Below the pieces are notes generated by a model. It saw only the letters and a list, made by a program, of their open reading frames with translations. It ran no database searches and was not told the DNA's origin. Made by a program: the position numbers and the translations under genes. Of a stretch of 64,000 nt of DNA, positions 23,220-32,639 are shown piece by piece. The stretch lies in the NCBI GenBank assembly GCA_036873755.1, contig JAVTVY010039307.1:62001-126000 (forward strand), given 5' to 3'. The stretch comes from Hanleya hanleyi (lineage: Eukaryota; Mollusca; Polyplacophora; Lepidopleurida; Hanleyidae). How positions within the stretch are numbered: the stretch's first letter is position 1; each line of letters begins with the position of its first letter.

Positions 23220-23910
23220 ATATGATGGCCGAGAGGGGACATCGCTGTATTGTGTTAATGATTCTGGACCGACACACGAAGGCAGGATGCAAAGGACCAA
23301 GGCAGGAAGCGAAGCGTGAAGTCAGTTTGCGAAATCAAAACATGAAGCGCGAAGTCAGGATGCAAAGAGGTGGAGCCAGGATGCGAAGCGCGAAGTCAGG
23401 ATGCGAAGTCAGAATGCGAATGCAGGATGCGAAGTTGGGAAGGCAGGATGCGAAGGCAGGATGCGAAGCGCGAAGTCAGAATGCGAAGTGGCGAAGGAAG
23501 GATGCGAAGTCACGAAGGCAGGAGGCGAAGTGGCGAAATCAGGTGAGGTGACTTCGCGCTTCGCATCCTCCCTTCGCAACTTCGCATGCTGCCATCGCCA
23601 CTTCGCATCCTGACTTCGCCACTTCGCATCCTGACTTCACGCTTCGCATCATGACTTCGCGCTTCGCTTCAAGTCTTTGCATTGTTTTGCTTTAATTTCG
23701 CATGCTGACTTTGCGCTTCACATTCTGGCTTCGCCACTTCGCATCCTGCCTTCGCGACTTCGCATCCTGACTTCGCGCTTCATGTTTTGATTTCGCATCC
23801 TGAATTCGCGCTTCGCATCCTGCCTTCGTCCATCGCATCCTGACTTCACATCCTGCCTTCGTGTTATTCATAACACAATACAGCGATGTCCCTTTTCGGC
23901 CATCATAAAA
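23220..23910. mobile_element. Complete ~690-bp foldback with GCGAAG-rich arms
   Basis: Ends pair as ATGATGGCCGAGAGGGGACA with the inverse of TGTCCCTTTTCGGCCATCAT, and GCTGTATTGTGTTA with TAACACAATACAGC. The axis is near 23563. The arms consist of short tandem units built on GGATGCGAAG or its complement. It lies inside the SINE-containing repeat family, between parts that are much closer together at 12800-12880, so it appears to be an insertion. Confidence 0.82.
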
Positions 23911-24430
23911 TAACGAGAGCGAGCCGCTAACGCAAATTTTCGCTTAATATGTTAATATAAATGCTAATAGAATTGCAAACACACAACTCCACACACACAC
24001 AGTCACACCACTTGTTCAATAGATCCAGCTGAGCAAAAAAATAATTGTTACAATATTTCTAAACGAGAGTTTATTTCGTCTGAGGGCAGCGGAAAGATAA
24101 ACACTGTAATGATAAGAAAAAATAATAACGTAAAACTTGTCTTATATGAAGGCCTGTTAGGCCAAAAATGGAAATTCCTGGTTTACAGCAGTTACAGTTA
24201 TTCTTCAATGTTTCGTCACTACAACCTGGTCAGACACATTTACCGCTATTGCAGATGTTTATAGTTTTGCAACTTGTGAATCCGTTTAGATCTAAATATA
24301 ACTGATTATTGTTCATAAATAGCTGGGCCGGCCATAAACATATTCAGTGATAACTGTATGAGATTACGAACCAGAAATTTCCATTAGACTGGCCTCCCCT
24401 GTCTGACAAGGAGTTGGGGAAGACCTGAGC
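23911..24430 (+). repeat. Right part of the SINE-containing repeat
   Basis: Homologous to 12880-13180: AATAGAATTGCAAACACAC, GAGGGCAGCGGAAAG, TAAAACTTGTCTTATATGAA and GACTGGCCTCCCCTGTCTGA. A ~170-bp insertion (24150-24330) is absent from the 13 kb copy. Confidence 0.65.
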
Positions 24431-25459
24431 ATAACGTCAGATTCTATAACACTTAACCCTATTACACACTGATAACCGTGCAATTATTAGATGATTTAAC
24501 ACGGTTAAGGACTTTGTGACGTATGAAATCTACACCCGTGATATTGGCACGCACAGATGTTCACTCGGGAGAATCCATTTCACAGGGCGGGTGATAAATA
24601 GCCGGACAAAGTCTCGTCTGCCTATGCAATCGAATAAACAAATAGAATGGATACCCTGCAAATATGAACTTTAGTTTATTTTAAAGGCAGAAAATGTATA
24701 ATTGCAGATATTTAACATGGCAGTGTGACTAACGTCACAGGACCTACGAAGTAGGTTAGGCGTTGGGACTCCGACGCGCACTGAACTCTTGGAAATCCTC
24801 CCGCTCCAAGTTGAAATCCTGCCTATATTAGAATGGGCACAGTCCAAGTCAGAATCACCACTGATTTTCATTAAAAATCACCAGAAATTTTCATCAAAAG
24901 TAGGTCAGCTCAGAACTTGCTGGTATCAGTCCCCTAATACACATCCATGTACAAATCAAGGTTCTAATGTCAACGGTTCTCCTTATTTTGCCGTCGGAAG
25001 GATTCGGATGGACTCACTCACTCACTCACTCACTCACTGACTACTGGACAATTTGCAGATGGTAGCCTACTTCGTAGGAAAAACTAATTGGGACATACGA
25101 GTGTTACATAATAAGTAACAGATCAACAGGAGAAGCAAGACGTGTTTCTTTCAGATATGATTTTTTTACAGAAGCGAAGATTGAAGATTTCGTGAGAGAC
25201 TCACATGATGAATCTCTTCTTGGTTTTTTAAATGAGTCACAATACGAGTGTCATCAACTGAACACAGGTGGATTTTCCTCCTCCGTCGATGAGAACAAAA
25301 TGTGAGATACAGATATTTAAAGATATTCAATTCGTATTATATTACTAATCAAGTCTTATAAATAAATACATCTAACGAAAAAACGTTTAGATCTAACAAA
25401 ACTCTTCTTCGAAATATACCAGTAAGTAGAATATAAAAAGAAAGTTCGAAGATATGAAA
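24431..25459. other. Intergenic DNA with an (ACTC)n microsatellite
   Basis: No gene recognised. An (ACTC) tract of about 28 bases lies at 25012-25039, the same simple repeat as at LINE ends, so a LINE tail may lie here. The rest is AT-rich and without motif. Confidence 0.45.
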
Positions 25460-25640
25460 GCCTATGACGTCATTAATAGGTCGAGATGCCGTCATAAATA
25501 GGTCGAGGTGACGTCATAAATTGGTGCGGGGTTCATCGTCTATTTATAGGGTCACACCTTTAGCCTGGAGGTGTGGTGTTCGTCGTCTATTTAAAAGATT
25601 GTACCCCGGAGGTGCGTTGTTGTAGATCTGTTCACCGGTC
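25460..25640 (+). promoter_or_regulatory. Short direct repeats with CRE and TATA-like motifs
   Basis: Three ~24-bp units (ATGACGTCATTAATAGGTCG, ATGCCGTCATAAATAGGTCG, GTGACGTCATAAATTGGTGC) are followed by two ~50-bp units (TCGTCTATTTATAGGGTCAC and TCGTCTATTTAAAAGATTGT). CRE-like sites next to TATTTATAG-type boxes upstream of the virion-gene cluster would suit a promoter or element terminus. Function is inferred only. Confidence 0.35.
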
Positions 25641-26585
25641 CAAGCCCATAGCCCGAGGGCAGCTGCGGAGCTGTGGTGTTGTTTGATCCTAATATACTAC
25701 GCACTTCGTTTCGCACGAACGATTTTTAATTAAACCTTTTACTGATCTTCCACGAGTCATGCGCCTTATTGATCACGTTCACGGTGTTCACGAGTGCCTG
25801 TCTAAGCTCGAACCATATGAAAACATCTTATTTTAGGGTCGCTACTATAATATGCCATCGATATATTTTCCGTTTATTCCTAAGTCGGACATTGTGCGCT
25901 ATGAATCAATACCAGAGAAAGCTTATCATACTTAAAGTTATTTCTATAGGGGCTATACTGCTCTAAATCATACCGAACGAACATAACGAACACCCTGACC
26001 TTCCTGCGCTTATAAGTCCGAGAAAGATACACCGCGTGTTTACGAAATAGCGTTGAACGATATAACCATCATTCTGAACAGAACGCTATGTACACCGATG
26101 CAGCAAGTCATCATTGACGAACATTTACGGGCTACTGTTTGTATCTACGCCAAGTTACTGAGGGTTGATCTGTGCTATTTTATCAATGACAAAGCCATTA
26201 TAAAGGGGTGGTTTTGAACTACATGCAGCGGACATTACTCAAAGCTCGAATCCGTCTCATCGATACAGTTATTCATAACCGGTTGCAAACAAAATCTAAC
26301 GATGGACTGGAATCAAATGGTGAATGCCGTCACATCTTTAGACGTCTACAAAACTATCATCCATATCACGTTTGAAGACGGTGTAGTAAATAGATGCCGC
26401 CTATTTTTACTACATATCTATACATATTCAGTGTGTCAGAATGTTTCCTATACGTTTGAAGTTGAAATTTGGGATTGCTATATAACACTATTCCAACGCC
26501 TATGGGGACAGTTGACTGTGGATCAGTCGAATGGATAACTACATCGTCGTAAACAGCGAGGAGTCAAAGACGTTCTCCCCCCACA
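25641..26585. other. Region 5' of the virion-gene cluster, unrecognised
   Basis: Several short plus-strand frames (about 25769-25966 and 26302-26538) have no motif that I know. Given position and strand, they may be decayed Polinton genes or the N-terminal half of the minor capsid gene, but I cannot support this from residues. Confidence 0.3.
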
Positions 26586-26938
26586 ATCGACCTTAGAAAT
26601 GTCGCGTCAGCTTGGACAAAAGCATCGTTTTGGTAGAGTCGTGTGTCCTAGTCTCAATAGAAATATTCATCAAAAGATAACCGCAGTTTAAATCGCGATC
26701 TCTTCTACGCCTGTGCTTCAATATATGCGGAGATTCCTTCGTAGGCGAGATGAAAATACCTCTACTACACTACGTCGACGCCTCTGGACTCCAGCAAACA
26801 GCGATAACTAGGATATACCCCACGCCGCATTACCTACCCATCATTTTAAGCGACGTACGTTATCTAGAAATCGATATTAACGACGGAAAGGGTGAACAGC
26901 ACTGAATCCGTGATCGTAACGCTTCACGTAAAATAACT
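26586..26938 (+). pseudogene. Polinton minor capsid (penton-like) protein, C-terminal part, set I
   Basis: Minor capsid proteins of Polintons are single jelly-roll, penton-like vertex proteins. Read across frameshifts, the segment shows LFYACASIYAE (about 26670), KIPLLHYVDASG (26752) and PTPHYLPI (26819). LEIDINDGKG (26867) and the terminal SVIVTLHVK with TAA at 26936-26938 follow. The family has the same order: Y-V-Y-C, P-L-L-R, P-H-Y-V-P, I-E-I-D-I-x-D-x-x-G and V-T-L-H. There are frameshifts near 26725 and 26895. The N-terminal half is not recognisable. The next ORF starts 73 bases on. Confidence 0.7.
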
Positions 26939-27010
26939 ATGACCGAGAGATCGTTGACCATTACAAGCGTCTAGTCCGTCATTCATGATTCAGCCGTCGA
27001 CCATTAAGAC

Positions 27011-27346
27011 ATGCCCGATGTGAATAAATGGATCAGATTTCATCGAAACGAAGCAAAGTCTGTCTTTAAACCCTTGACGTATTCTAAGAAACAGAAAGTA
27101 GGAGAACTCGGTGGCAAAACGGGTGAATCCTGCGTTATTCCCTTTGATCCTCATTCTAAAAACGTCAACGAGAAGAAGTTCAATACGCCGGCTATTCACC
27201 TTTCGGCCCCCTATCAACAAGTCGTAGAACAATCCAAGTCAAAAGCCTGGAGAACACATCAACAGGAAGTCATAAATAGGAAGCGTTCTCTCCCTACCGT
27301 CAGTTCACCCGCCAATCAACGAAGAGCGCGGATCGTCCAGTTATAA
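27011..27346 (+). CDS. Intact 111-codon ORF between minor and major capsid genes
   Basis: It has an ATG start and a TAA stop at 27344. The major capsid ATG lies at 27348, one base beyond the stop. The product is hydrophilic and Lys/Arg/Ser-rich, with no transmembrane segment or Cys motif. In the second set a small gene occupies the same place, and in Polintons small virion proteins are usual there. I do not recognise the protein. It is the only frame in the cluster that reads through without a lesion, although it is short enough for that to happen by chance. Confidence 0.5.
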   Translation: MPDVNKWIRFHRNEAKSVFKPLTYSKKQKVGELGGKTGESCVIPFDPHSKNVNEKKFNTPAIHLSAPYQQVVEQSKSKAWRTHQQEVINRKRSLPTVSSPANQRRARIVQL

Positions 27347-27347
27347 C

Positions 27348-28643
27348 ATGGCACTTCTCACAGACAAGGGGTTCACCGAAGGTCAACCTAGCGAATTATC
27401 GCCGTTCTGATTTCTCCCCACGCAAAGAGCCGTTGAAAGTCGCTTTGTTATCGACGTTCGATCGTCTTCTCAGATCTCCGAAGATGCACCCGTCGACTTC
27501 CTGATATCCGGCCAAGGCTCGGATTACGTTGGCTTGAAATCCTGCAGATTCTACGTTAAGGCTAATATAACCCACATATATGGCACCCCGTTGATCAAGG
27601 ACGAAAAATGCGGCCCTATCAATTTACTCCTTCAAAGTATGTGGTCTCAGATAGACGTCTCCATGTAGGGTAAGTTCATGACGATCATGGACAACAGCTA
27701 CCCGTAGAAAACGTACATTCAAACGCTAAGTCGATGAAGACGCTAAAATCACCCAGCTATTCCCTTAACTGTATGTAGCCAACGAAGGTATTAATTTGGA
27801 TACCACGGATCCCGCAACAGGTGGAAATGTCGGACTTACACAGAGAAAGAAATTCATCGCGGAGAGTAATGTATTCGAAATGGAAGGAAATTTTAGCAAG
27901 ACATTTTCAAACAGCAGCGCTACTTGCTGAACAGTTTTGAATGTACACATCAAAATGCATCGCTCCCCACCGCAGTTCTTCGTGATGTCGAGCGAAGAAA
28001 ATCCGGCGTATAAACTGGTGATACAAAACATTAGCCTACAAGTCCAGAAAGTTCGAGTAAACCCCAGTATGATATTGGCACACGCCAAGCCTTTGAAAAA
28101 TGCACCCGCCAATTATCCGTACGTGAGAACAGATTCCAAAACGGCTTCCTTAGCCACGGAACAGACCCTCTTCCGCTTGGATAATATGCTTTTATTCGTA
28201 TACCCCAGCAGTCTGGTGATAGGATTCGTATCGTTCAACGTCGCGGAGGGGGATTATAAAAAGAACCCCATAAACATTCAGCACTTCAAACTGTCCAGTC
28301 TCTCGGTGAATATTGACGGCGTAACGACTCCCGATCACTTCCTGAGAACGTGGTATAACTCCTCCTCGTAGAAGAGTTCATTCACATCGGCTTATCTGAG
28401 CTTGTTCGATAGCATAGGACGTACCGGAAATATCTTTTGTAATGCTATAGCCTATTTCGATTATCACAACGGCTCTACCCTCTACGCCTTTAACCTCGAC
28501 CACCTTCAGCTCCTAAGACAAGGCAACGTACGTCTAGAAGCGACCTTCGAGGAACCATTGCCCGAAAACGTGAGCTGCATCGGCTATGCCGAATCTGGTT
28601 CGAGGTGGATAAGTGTCGCAACATCGTCTCCATTACACCATGA
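27348..28643 (+). pseudogene. Polinton major capsid protein (double jelly roll), set I
   Basis: It corresponds to the hexon-like major capsid protein of Polintons, often annotated in animal genomes as F54H12.2-like. The start MALLTDKGFTEG is at 27348. In-frame TGA (27408) and TAG (27666) follow. In between are DFLISGQGSDYVGL and GPINLLLQSMWSQIDVSM, matching the family's G-P-V-N-x-x-L-H-S-L-F-S-Q-V-D-V-S-L block. Later blocks are VRVNPSMILAHAKPL (about 28055), KKNPINIQHFKLSSLSVNID (28259), GSTLYAFNLD and LRQGNVRLEATF (28510-28550). The end, FEVDKCRNIVSI, closes with TGA at 28641. At least three frameshifts and three stops (including TAG at 28369) break it. Its length (about 430 codons) fits a near full-length gene. 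The protease ATG overlaps its stop as ATGA. Confidence 0.85.
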
Positions 28644-28909
28644 ATACGGACGAACTTCGTTGTTTCATTCACACCGACAGTACGCTGGACGCTTGCGTAC
28701 GCGGCCTGTACCCGGCTAACAAAATTCCAAACCACGTGGGACGAACACCAGCGGTTTATATCGTGAACACCGAGGTGGCAAGTCTCCCGGGGGAACAATG
28801 GGTGGTGTTTTATTTCTGCAATCAGCGAGAAACATTTTTCGATTCCTTAGGACATCCCTCGGAATATTATTCGAACGATTTTGTAAAATTTATAGAAAAA
28901 AAACAGTAA
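28640..28909 (+). pseudogene. Polinton adenain-type cysteine protease, truncated, set I
   Basis: These proteases mature virion proteins, as adenovirus adenain does. The frame starts at the ATG overlapping the major capsid stop and reads MNTDELRCFIHTDS, then NKIPNHVGRTPAVYIVNTE (28711) and GEQWVVFYF. It then has FFDSLGHP and ends at TAA 28907. The family has His-Trp where this copy has Gln-Trp, so the catalytic His is lost. The acidic residue in FDS is kept. The C-terminal half with the catalytic Cys is absent (90 codons against about 200). It cannot be an active peptidase. Confidence 0.8.
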
Positions 28910-29245
28910 ATTCCGTTATTACATTGGCTTCCCCAGTTGGGGTGTGTGTGCTTGATGATAATAATAAAAAAATAAAAAAAACACACCATCATATCTCTGA
29001 AGTAGTAGAATGTTCAGAAAGTAGCCCACAAAAGATAAAAGTGCGCGGTTGCGGGATAGTTGTGCAGGATATCTGCCCGTACACGAAAGCACGTTCCAGA
29101 TGCAGGTACGAAAGTGAGTCCCGCAAGCACAGGAGAACAACGATCTTACAAGGTGGCTTTCTCGGGGCCATTTTAGCCCCGTTGACTGGTTTCGTGCTGG
29201 GCCCTGTACTTGATGGGCTCTTCGGTTGACAACAAACCGACGAAA
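28910..29245 (+). other. Frame with hydrophobic Gly-rich tail after protease
   Basis: From about 28955, after an A-rich tract holding AATAAAA-like sequence, a plus-strand frame runs to TGA at 29227. Its middle is basic (KARSRCRYESESRKHRR) and its tail is GGFLGAILAPLTGFVLGPVL, a strongly hydrophobic Gly/Leu stretch. A basic part next to a membrane-active stretch is seen in small virion proteins of adenoviruses and Polintons (pVI/pX-like). That identity is inference. There is no clear start codon. Confidence 0.4.
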
Positions 29246-30072
29246 ATGAAAAAGAAAATGGTCCTCATCGAACCACGCCTGTTTCAAACTCGGTAATCTC
29301 CTACGGTGAAGACGATGAACGCACTCAATCAAGGGATGCATCAGATTCTACAACGATCCGAGTTAAGCGATAGTGAGAAAGTACAACCGGACAATCAGAC
29401 GCTTCGGCGGTACATCAAGTTCATAGGGCAATACAAGACCTCTGATCCAAACCCAGCGTCAATCTCACAGCCAGCAAAACGCGTGCATACAGCACTACTG
29501 GTTCCACAGCCGCCGTTGCCAGGTGTACTATACATAGCCCCACGGTGAGCCGAAGACGAAGTCTTAAGGAGTGTATCCGCGTCGGTCAAGAACCAATGTG
29601 GCCTTGTATTACAGTTGGGGAAAGACAATGATAGCATGACCTTGAACGATAAAGTCGAAATGTTGGTACAGGACCAGGTGGTCCACGGTACCCACATGAC
29701 TGATTTAGTGAATAACTGGATGCGTCAACGCAGGTCACGAATGGATCAACAAGGATGCGAGCTGTTTGCCCGAGACTTGAAAGATTCATGTTCCACAAGA
29801 ATTGCAGCGGAACCATCAGCGCTGGGCCTGGATGCAGCGGGACGTACAACAGTAGCTCTTGTTCCTCACTTCGCAAGTCACAACGACAGACTCGAACCCC
29901 ACGGGCCTGGGAAGTCGAGTGGGAACCGGAGTCACCACCCAAACCACCACAACGGATACGATCCTTACGAAAACATTCCACACACATTAAAACACCACCG
30001 CTGGCCATGACGCCCCATCGCTCGAGAGCAGCGACACGTAGCAAGTCTCCGACGCTGGGAACAAGCCCATAA
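29246..30072 (+). pseudogene. Conserved Polinton virion-cluster ORF of unknown function
   Basis: The ATG at 29246 gives MKKKMVLIEPRLFQTR, then TAA (29294). After a frameshift it continues TMNALNQGMHQILQRSELSD (29312) and QTLRRYIKF. After another shift come DEVLRSVSASVKNQ (about 29560) and the block GTHMTDLVNNWMRQRR with CELFARDL (29690-29780). A Ser/Arg-rich tail ends at 30072. The order (V-L-I-x-P-R-L start, L-x-x-Y-x-x-F middle, G-T-x-x-x-D-L-V-N block with an F-A-x-x-L after it) matches a protein found beside the capsid genes of animal Polintons. Its role is not known to me. Confidence 0.65.
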
Positions 30073-30121
30073 GGCCTGAGAATACTCAAAACCAACAGGA
30101 CAACAGGAAAGCTTAATAGTC

Positions 30122-30630
30122 ATGTTTTACCTCACACTATCCAGTAGTAGCTCGGTTACGGTGTTTTCCAACAACGCCTTATCCCATTATGTCACGTAGC
30201 TGAAATATTCATCCAGGCGTTGCTTAACCACATCAAGAGCACGAGTCTGGAAGGAATAATTATCTTCCCTTGTGCGAATCCCGACCGGAACCAGAAGTTC
30301 CTGGTGATCCTCTAGACCAAACTGGCCGTGCGTTTCAGCTGGAGACGAATAACAATGTCGGACACGGTCGGATTCAGGAGAAGACCATTTATATTCAAAT
30401 GTGATGGATGGTCACACTGTCGGCGATATCGCGTCTGCCCACTACGGAGATCTGGTTATGAAGAGCTTTAAACACGTACTCTTGTCTACCGGTGCGACTA
30501 ACATCAGTGCCATCATCATCGATATAAGAGATGAAACAGGACCATCTCTGGCATTCCAAATTGAGAAAATGATGGTCACACTTCATTTACGACAAACGCT
30601 CCATCAGTTTCGTATAATGTGCGAGTGCGA
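30122..30630 (+). pseudogene. Polinton minor capsid protein, set II
   Basis: The ATG at 30122 starts MFYLTLSSSSSVTVFSNNAL, the typical N-terminus of Polinton minor capsids (M-x-x-x-T-L-P-S-x-S-S with F-P-x-N-T). Several stops follow. The 3' part is open, with HTVGDIASAHYGDL (about 30413), then IIIDIRDETGP and MMVTLHLR (30510-30590). This is the same C-terminal signature as in set I, but only about half of the residues agree, so the two sets come from different lineages. The gene is shortened between these ends. Confidence 0.72.
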
Positions 30631-30898
30631 TGTACACAGATACATGGACTATTATACCCAACAAACCGGATGTGACCTACCCGTCTTCGCAGGTCCACGC
30701 ACCCAGCTAGGTCCTTGGCTGGAGAACGTGCTCGGTAGCATCGTCAAAATGGAAGCATCTGGTCAAAGAATGTGTCTTAGTCGCCAAAGCACAACGAACC
30801 GAGGGAATAAAAGGCCTACACCACCGAGACTGCGCACCAGACGACGACTGGTCTATCGAGGACGCACATCGAAATCCCCGCTGTGTCTTTGCGTAAAT
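30630..30898 (+). pseudogene. Small Polinton virion protein remnant (DYYTQQ type)
   Basis: Next after the minor capsid, the frame reads MDYYTQQTGCDLPVFAGP (about 30643) and LGPWLENVLGSIV. Polintons carry here a small protein starting M-Y-R-x-G-Y-x-D-Y-Y with P-V-F-x-G and a Gly/Leu-rich segment. Only the N-terminal ~40 residues can be aligned. The sequence then changes at about 30815, the left border of the 4.8 kb duplication. Confidence 0.5.
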
Positions 30899-32140
30899 AT
30901 GTCCTTTATCCACTCAGAGTCCTATCAGCAGTGGATTTGATTTGTGGACCGCCTCGTCTACGCAGACCAATGATTAACAGTGACTGTGAGTGGCCCTCCA
31001 GGATCAATGAAACAGGGCCCAACGAGTTCACCATCAGCAATGAGTATACGGCCTATGTGTATTTGCCCATATTTACTTGTATGTTGAAACCAAGATCGTC
31101 AATGAGGATGGGTCCAAAATTGACGTCAATGCGACGGTCGACCCGACGAATCTCTTGCTTCGCCTTATGTTTCAGCAGGTGGACATTTCACTGAGATTCA
31201 AACTTACTGGGCCTACATCGAAGTGCCGCTGTGCGGCCGGGAGACAGCCTTGTTATTCTACTGGGACACAGCCCATTACATGGGCATGTAGAATAGCAAT
31301 ACCGTATGGAACAAATGGAAGGGCTTTGCAGCGAACGGCAGCCCGGTCGATCTCATCGGTCGTCTGAACCCCGATCTCTTCATGCAAGATCTTCATCAAA
31401 ATCCAACTGATGCGGCCGCCCTCACCTTCGCCTTGACGACCACTAACGTAGAGGGGCACACAGCTGACTATAAGATCTGTATTTAAGATGCAGTCCTGTA
31501 TGTCCGAAAAGTGAACCCGAATGCAGCCGTGTAATGTTGGCACTTCAAAGCCTTGGAGAGAAAACCTGCCCAGTACCCTATCCGACGTGTGCAAACCAAA
31601 GTGTTCTCCGTACCGGCGGGGAATACGAGCACCAAAAAAGAAAACTTGATCTTAGGGGAGCTGCCAAGGGATTGATTCTGGCCTGTATGAAAAGTACCAG
31701 TTTCAGCGGAGCCTGCCTGGTGAATTCTTTTGAATTTAAAACATTTCAGCATTGATTGTTTTTGGTGCTGCATGTGGATGAACAGCCGGTCCCAGCCACT
31801 ACCTTAAAGCTGAAGTTCATTCGAGCCTATCAGAGTCTGTTTACAGCGACAGGTTAAATCAACCCGGATGAAAGAAATATGATCAGTTACGAGGACTACA
31901 TGTACGCTAACGGATACACGCTATTCTGTTTCGATTTGACCCCCACCATATAGAACGACCAACATTTGAACCTCGTCAAGCACGGCACGGTTAGATAGCC
32001 AATTTGCCCTCCGGAGTACTATCAATGTGATATGCTACGCCGTATTTGACATCATTCAAGTTGACAAGACGCACAACGTTCTGTGTCATTTTGTCACCTG
32101 GCATGGATACAGACCTGACTACCACCGTTCTGGAGAATGA
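30899..32140 (+). pseudogene. Polinton major capsid protein, set II, copy 1
   Basis: The putative ATG is at 30899. Blocks read across frames: GPNEFTISNEYTAYVYLP (31016), VETKIVNEDGSKIDVNATVD with NLLLRLMFQQVDISL (31080-31190), KLKFIRAYQSLF (31810), ISYEDYMYANGYTLFCFDLT (31882), HLNLVKHGTVR (31964) and INVICYAVFDIIQVDKTHNV (32020). The order and spacing follow the double jelly-roll capsid family. It is broken by multiple frameshifts and stops (for example TAG at about 31949 and TAG at 31993). The last frame stays open past the protease ATG at 32103, to TGA near 32138. It is clearly divergent from set I. Confidence 0.82.
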
Positions 32141-32563
32141 CACATGGACATGAACTATCTTTCAAGGGGAATTCCCGTTTGATCGCGTGTATCCTACCGC
32201 ATACGTCCTCAATACAGACCCGATGGATTGAACCTCTCAACATTGGGTGAACGTGTACATGACAAAACAACAGGGATAATACTTTGGCGCGTACGGCTTG
32301 CCTCTCATCCATTCCGACAGGATGGCCTTCACGGATGAAGGCACAGAGATGTGGTGTTGGAATAGTCAAGTTTTGCAACGCGTGAGCAGTATATAGCGTG
32401 TGCGCCAACACTGTCTGTTTTATCTCTACCATCGTTGCCGAGGACGGGTCTGGACCATAGCGTACAGGTGTTTGACGATTACCCCCAGGCCGAAGATCGA
32501 GATTTACAGGTGTACGACCGGGTCTCGGATCATTTCAATGTACAAGAACCGTCCTGGGCTTAA
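32103..32563 (+). pseudogene. Polinton adenain-type protease, set II, copy 1
   Basis: The ATG at 32103 starts MDTDLTTTVLENDTWT, followed by a TGA that is specific to this copy. Further on are FDRVYPTAYVLNTDPMD, a TGA, SQHWVNVYM (the catalytic His is kept), a TAA, YFGAYGLP, RQHCLFYLYHRCRG (the catalytic Cys is kept) and VFDDYPQAEDRDLQVYD before TAA at 32561. In the family the acidic triad residue is in Y-F-D-S-Y-G; here Gly replaces Asp. It spans the whole family length, but three nonsense codons and the lost Asp exclude activity. Confidence 0.82.
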
Positions 32564-32622
32564 GTTAAACCATTTCATTGTACAAACCCCGTTCTGGGTT
32601 TCCGTTCTCACGTTGTTCTTTC

Positions 32623-32628
32623 AATAAA
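32623..32628 (+). terminator. AATAAA polyadenylation signal after set II protease
   Basis: AATAAA within TTTCAATAAAAACAAATCTC lies 60 bases after the protease stop, in the plus orientation. The spacing suits the 3' end of the virion-gene transcription unit. Confidence 0.5.
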
Positions 32629-32639
32629 AACAAATCTCA

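Larger units (their letters stand above)
21570..23786. repeat. 2,217-bp tandem duplication, copy B
   Basis: Second copy, directly abutting copy A. Differences are few, for example AAGTCACGAAGG in place of AAGTCGCGAAGG near 23512. After its end the palindrome is complete, so copy B is probably the ancestral right end. Confidence 0.92.

Noticed and set aside
26302..26538. 78-codon plus-strand frame as the N-terminus of the set I minor capsid
   Set aside because: Position fits, but no conserved residue block of the family can be seen.
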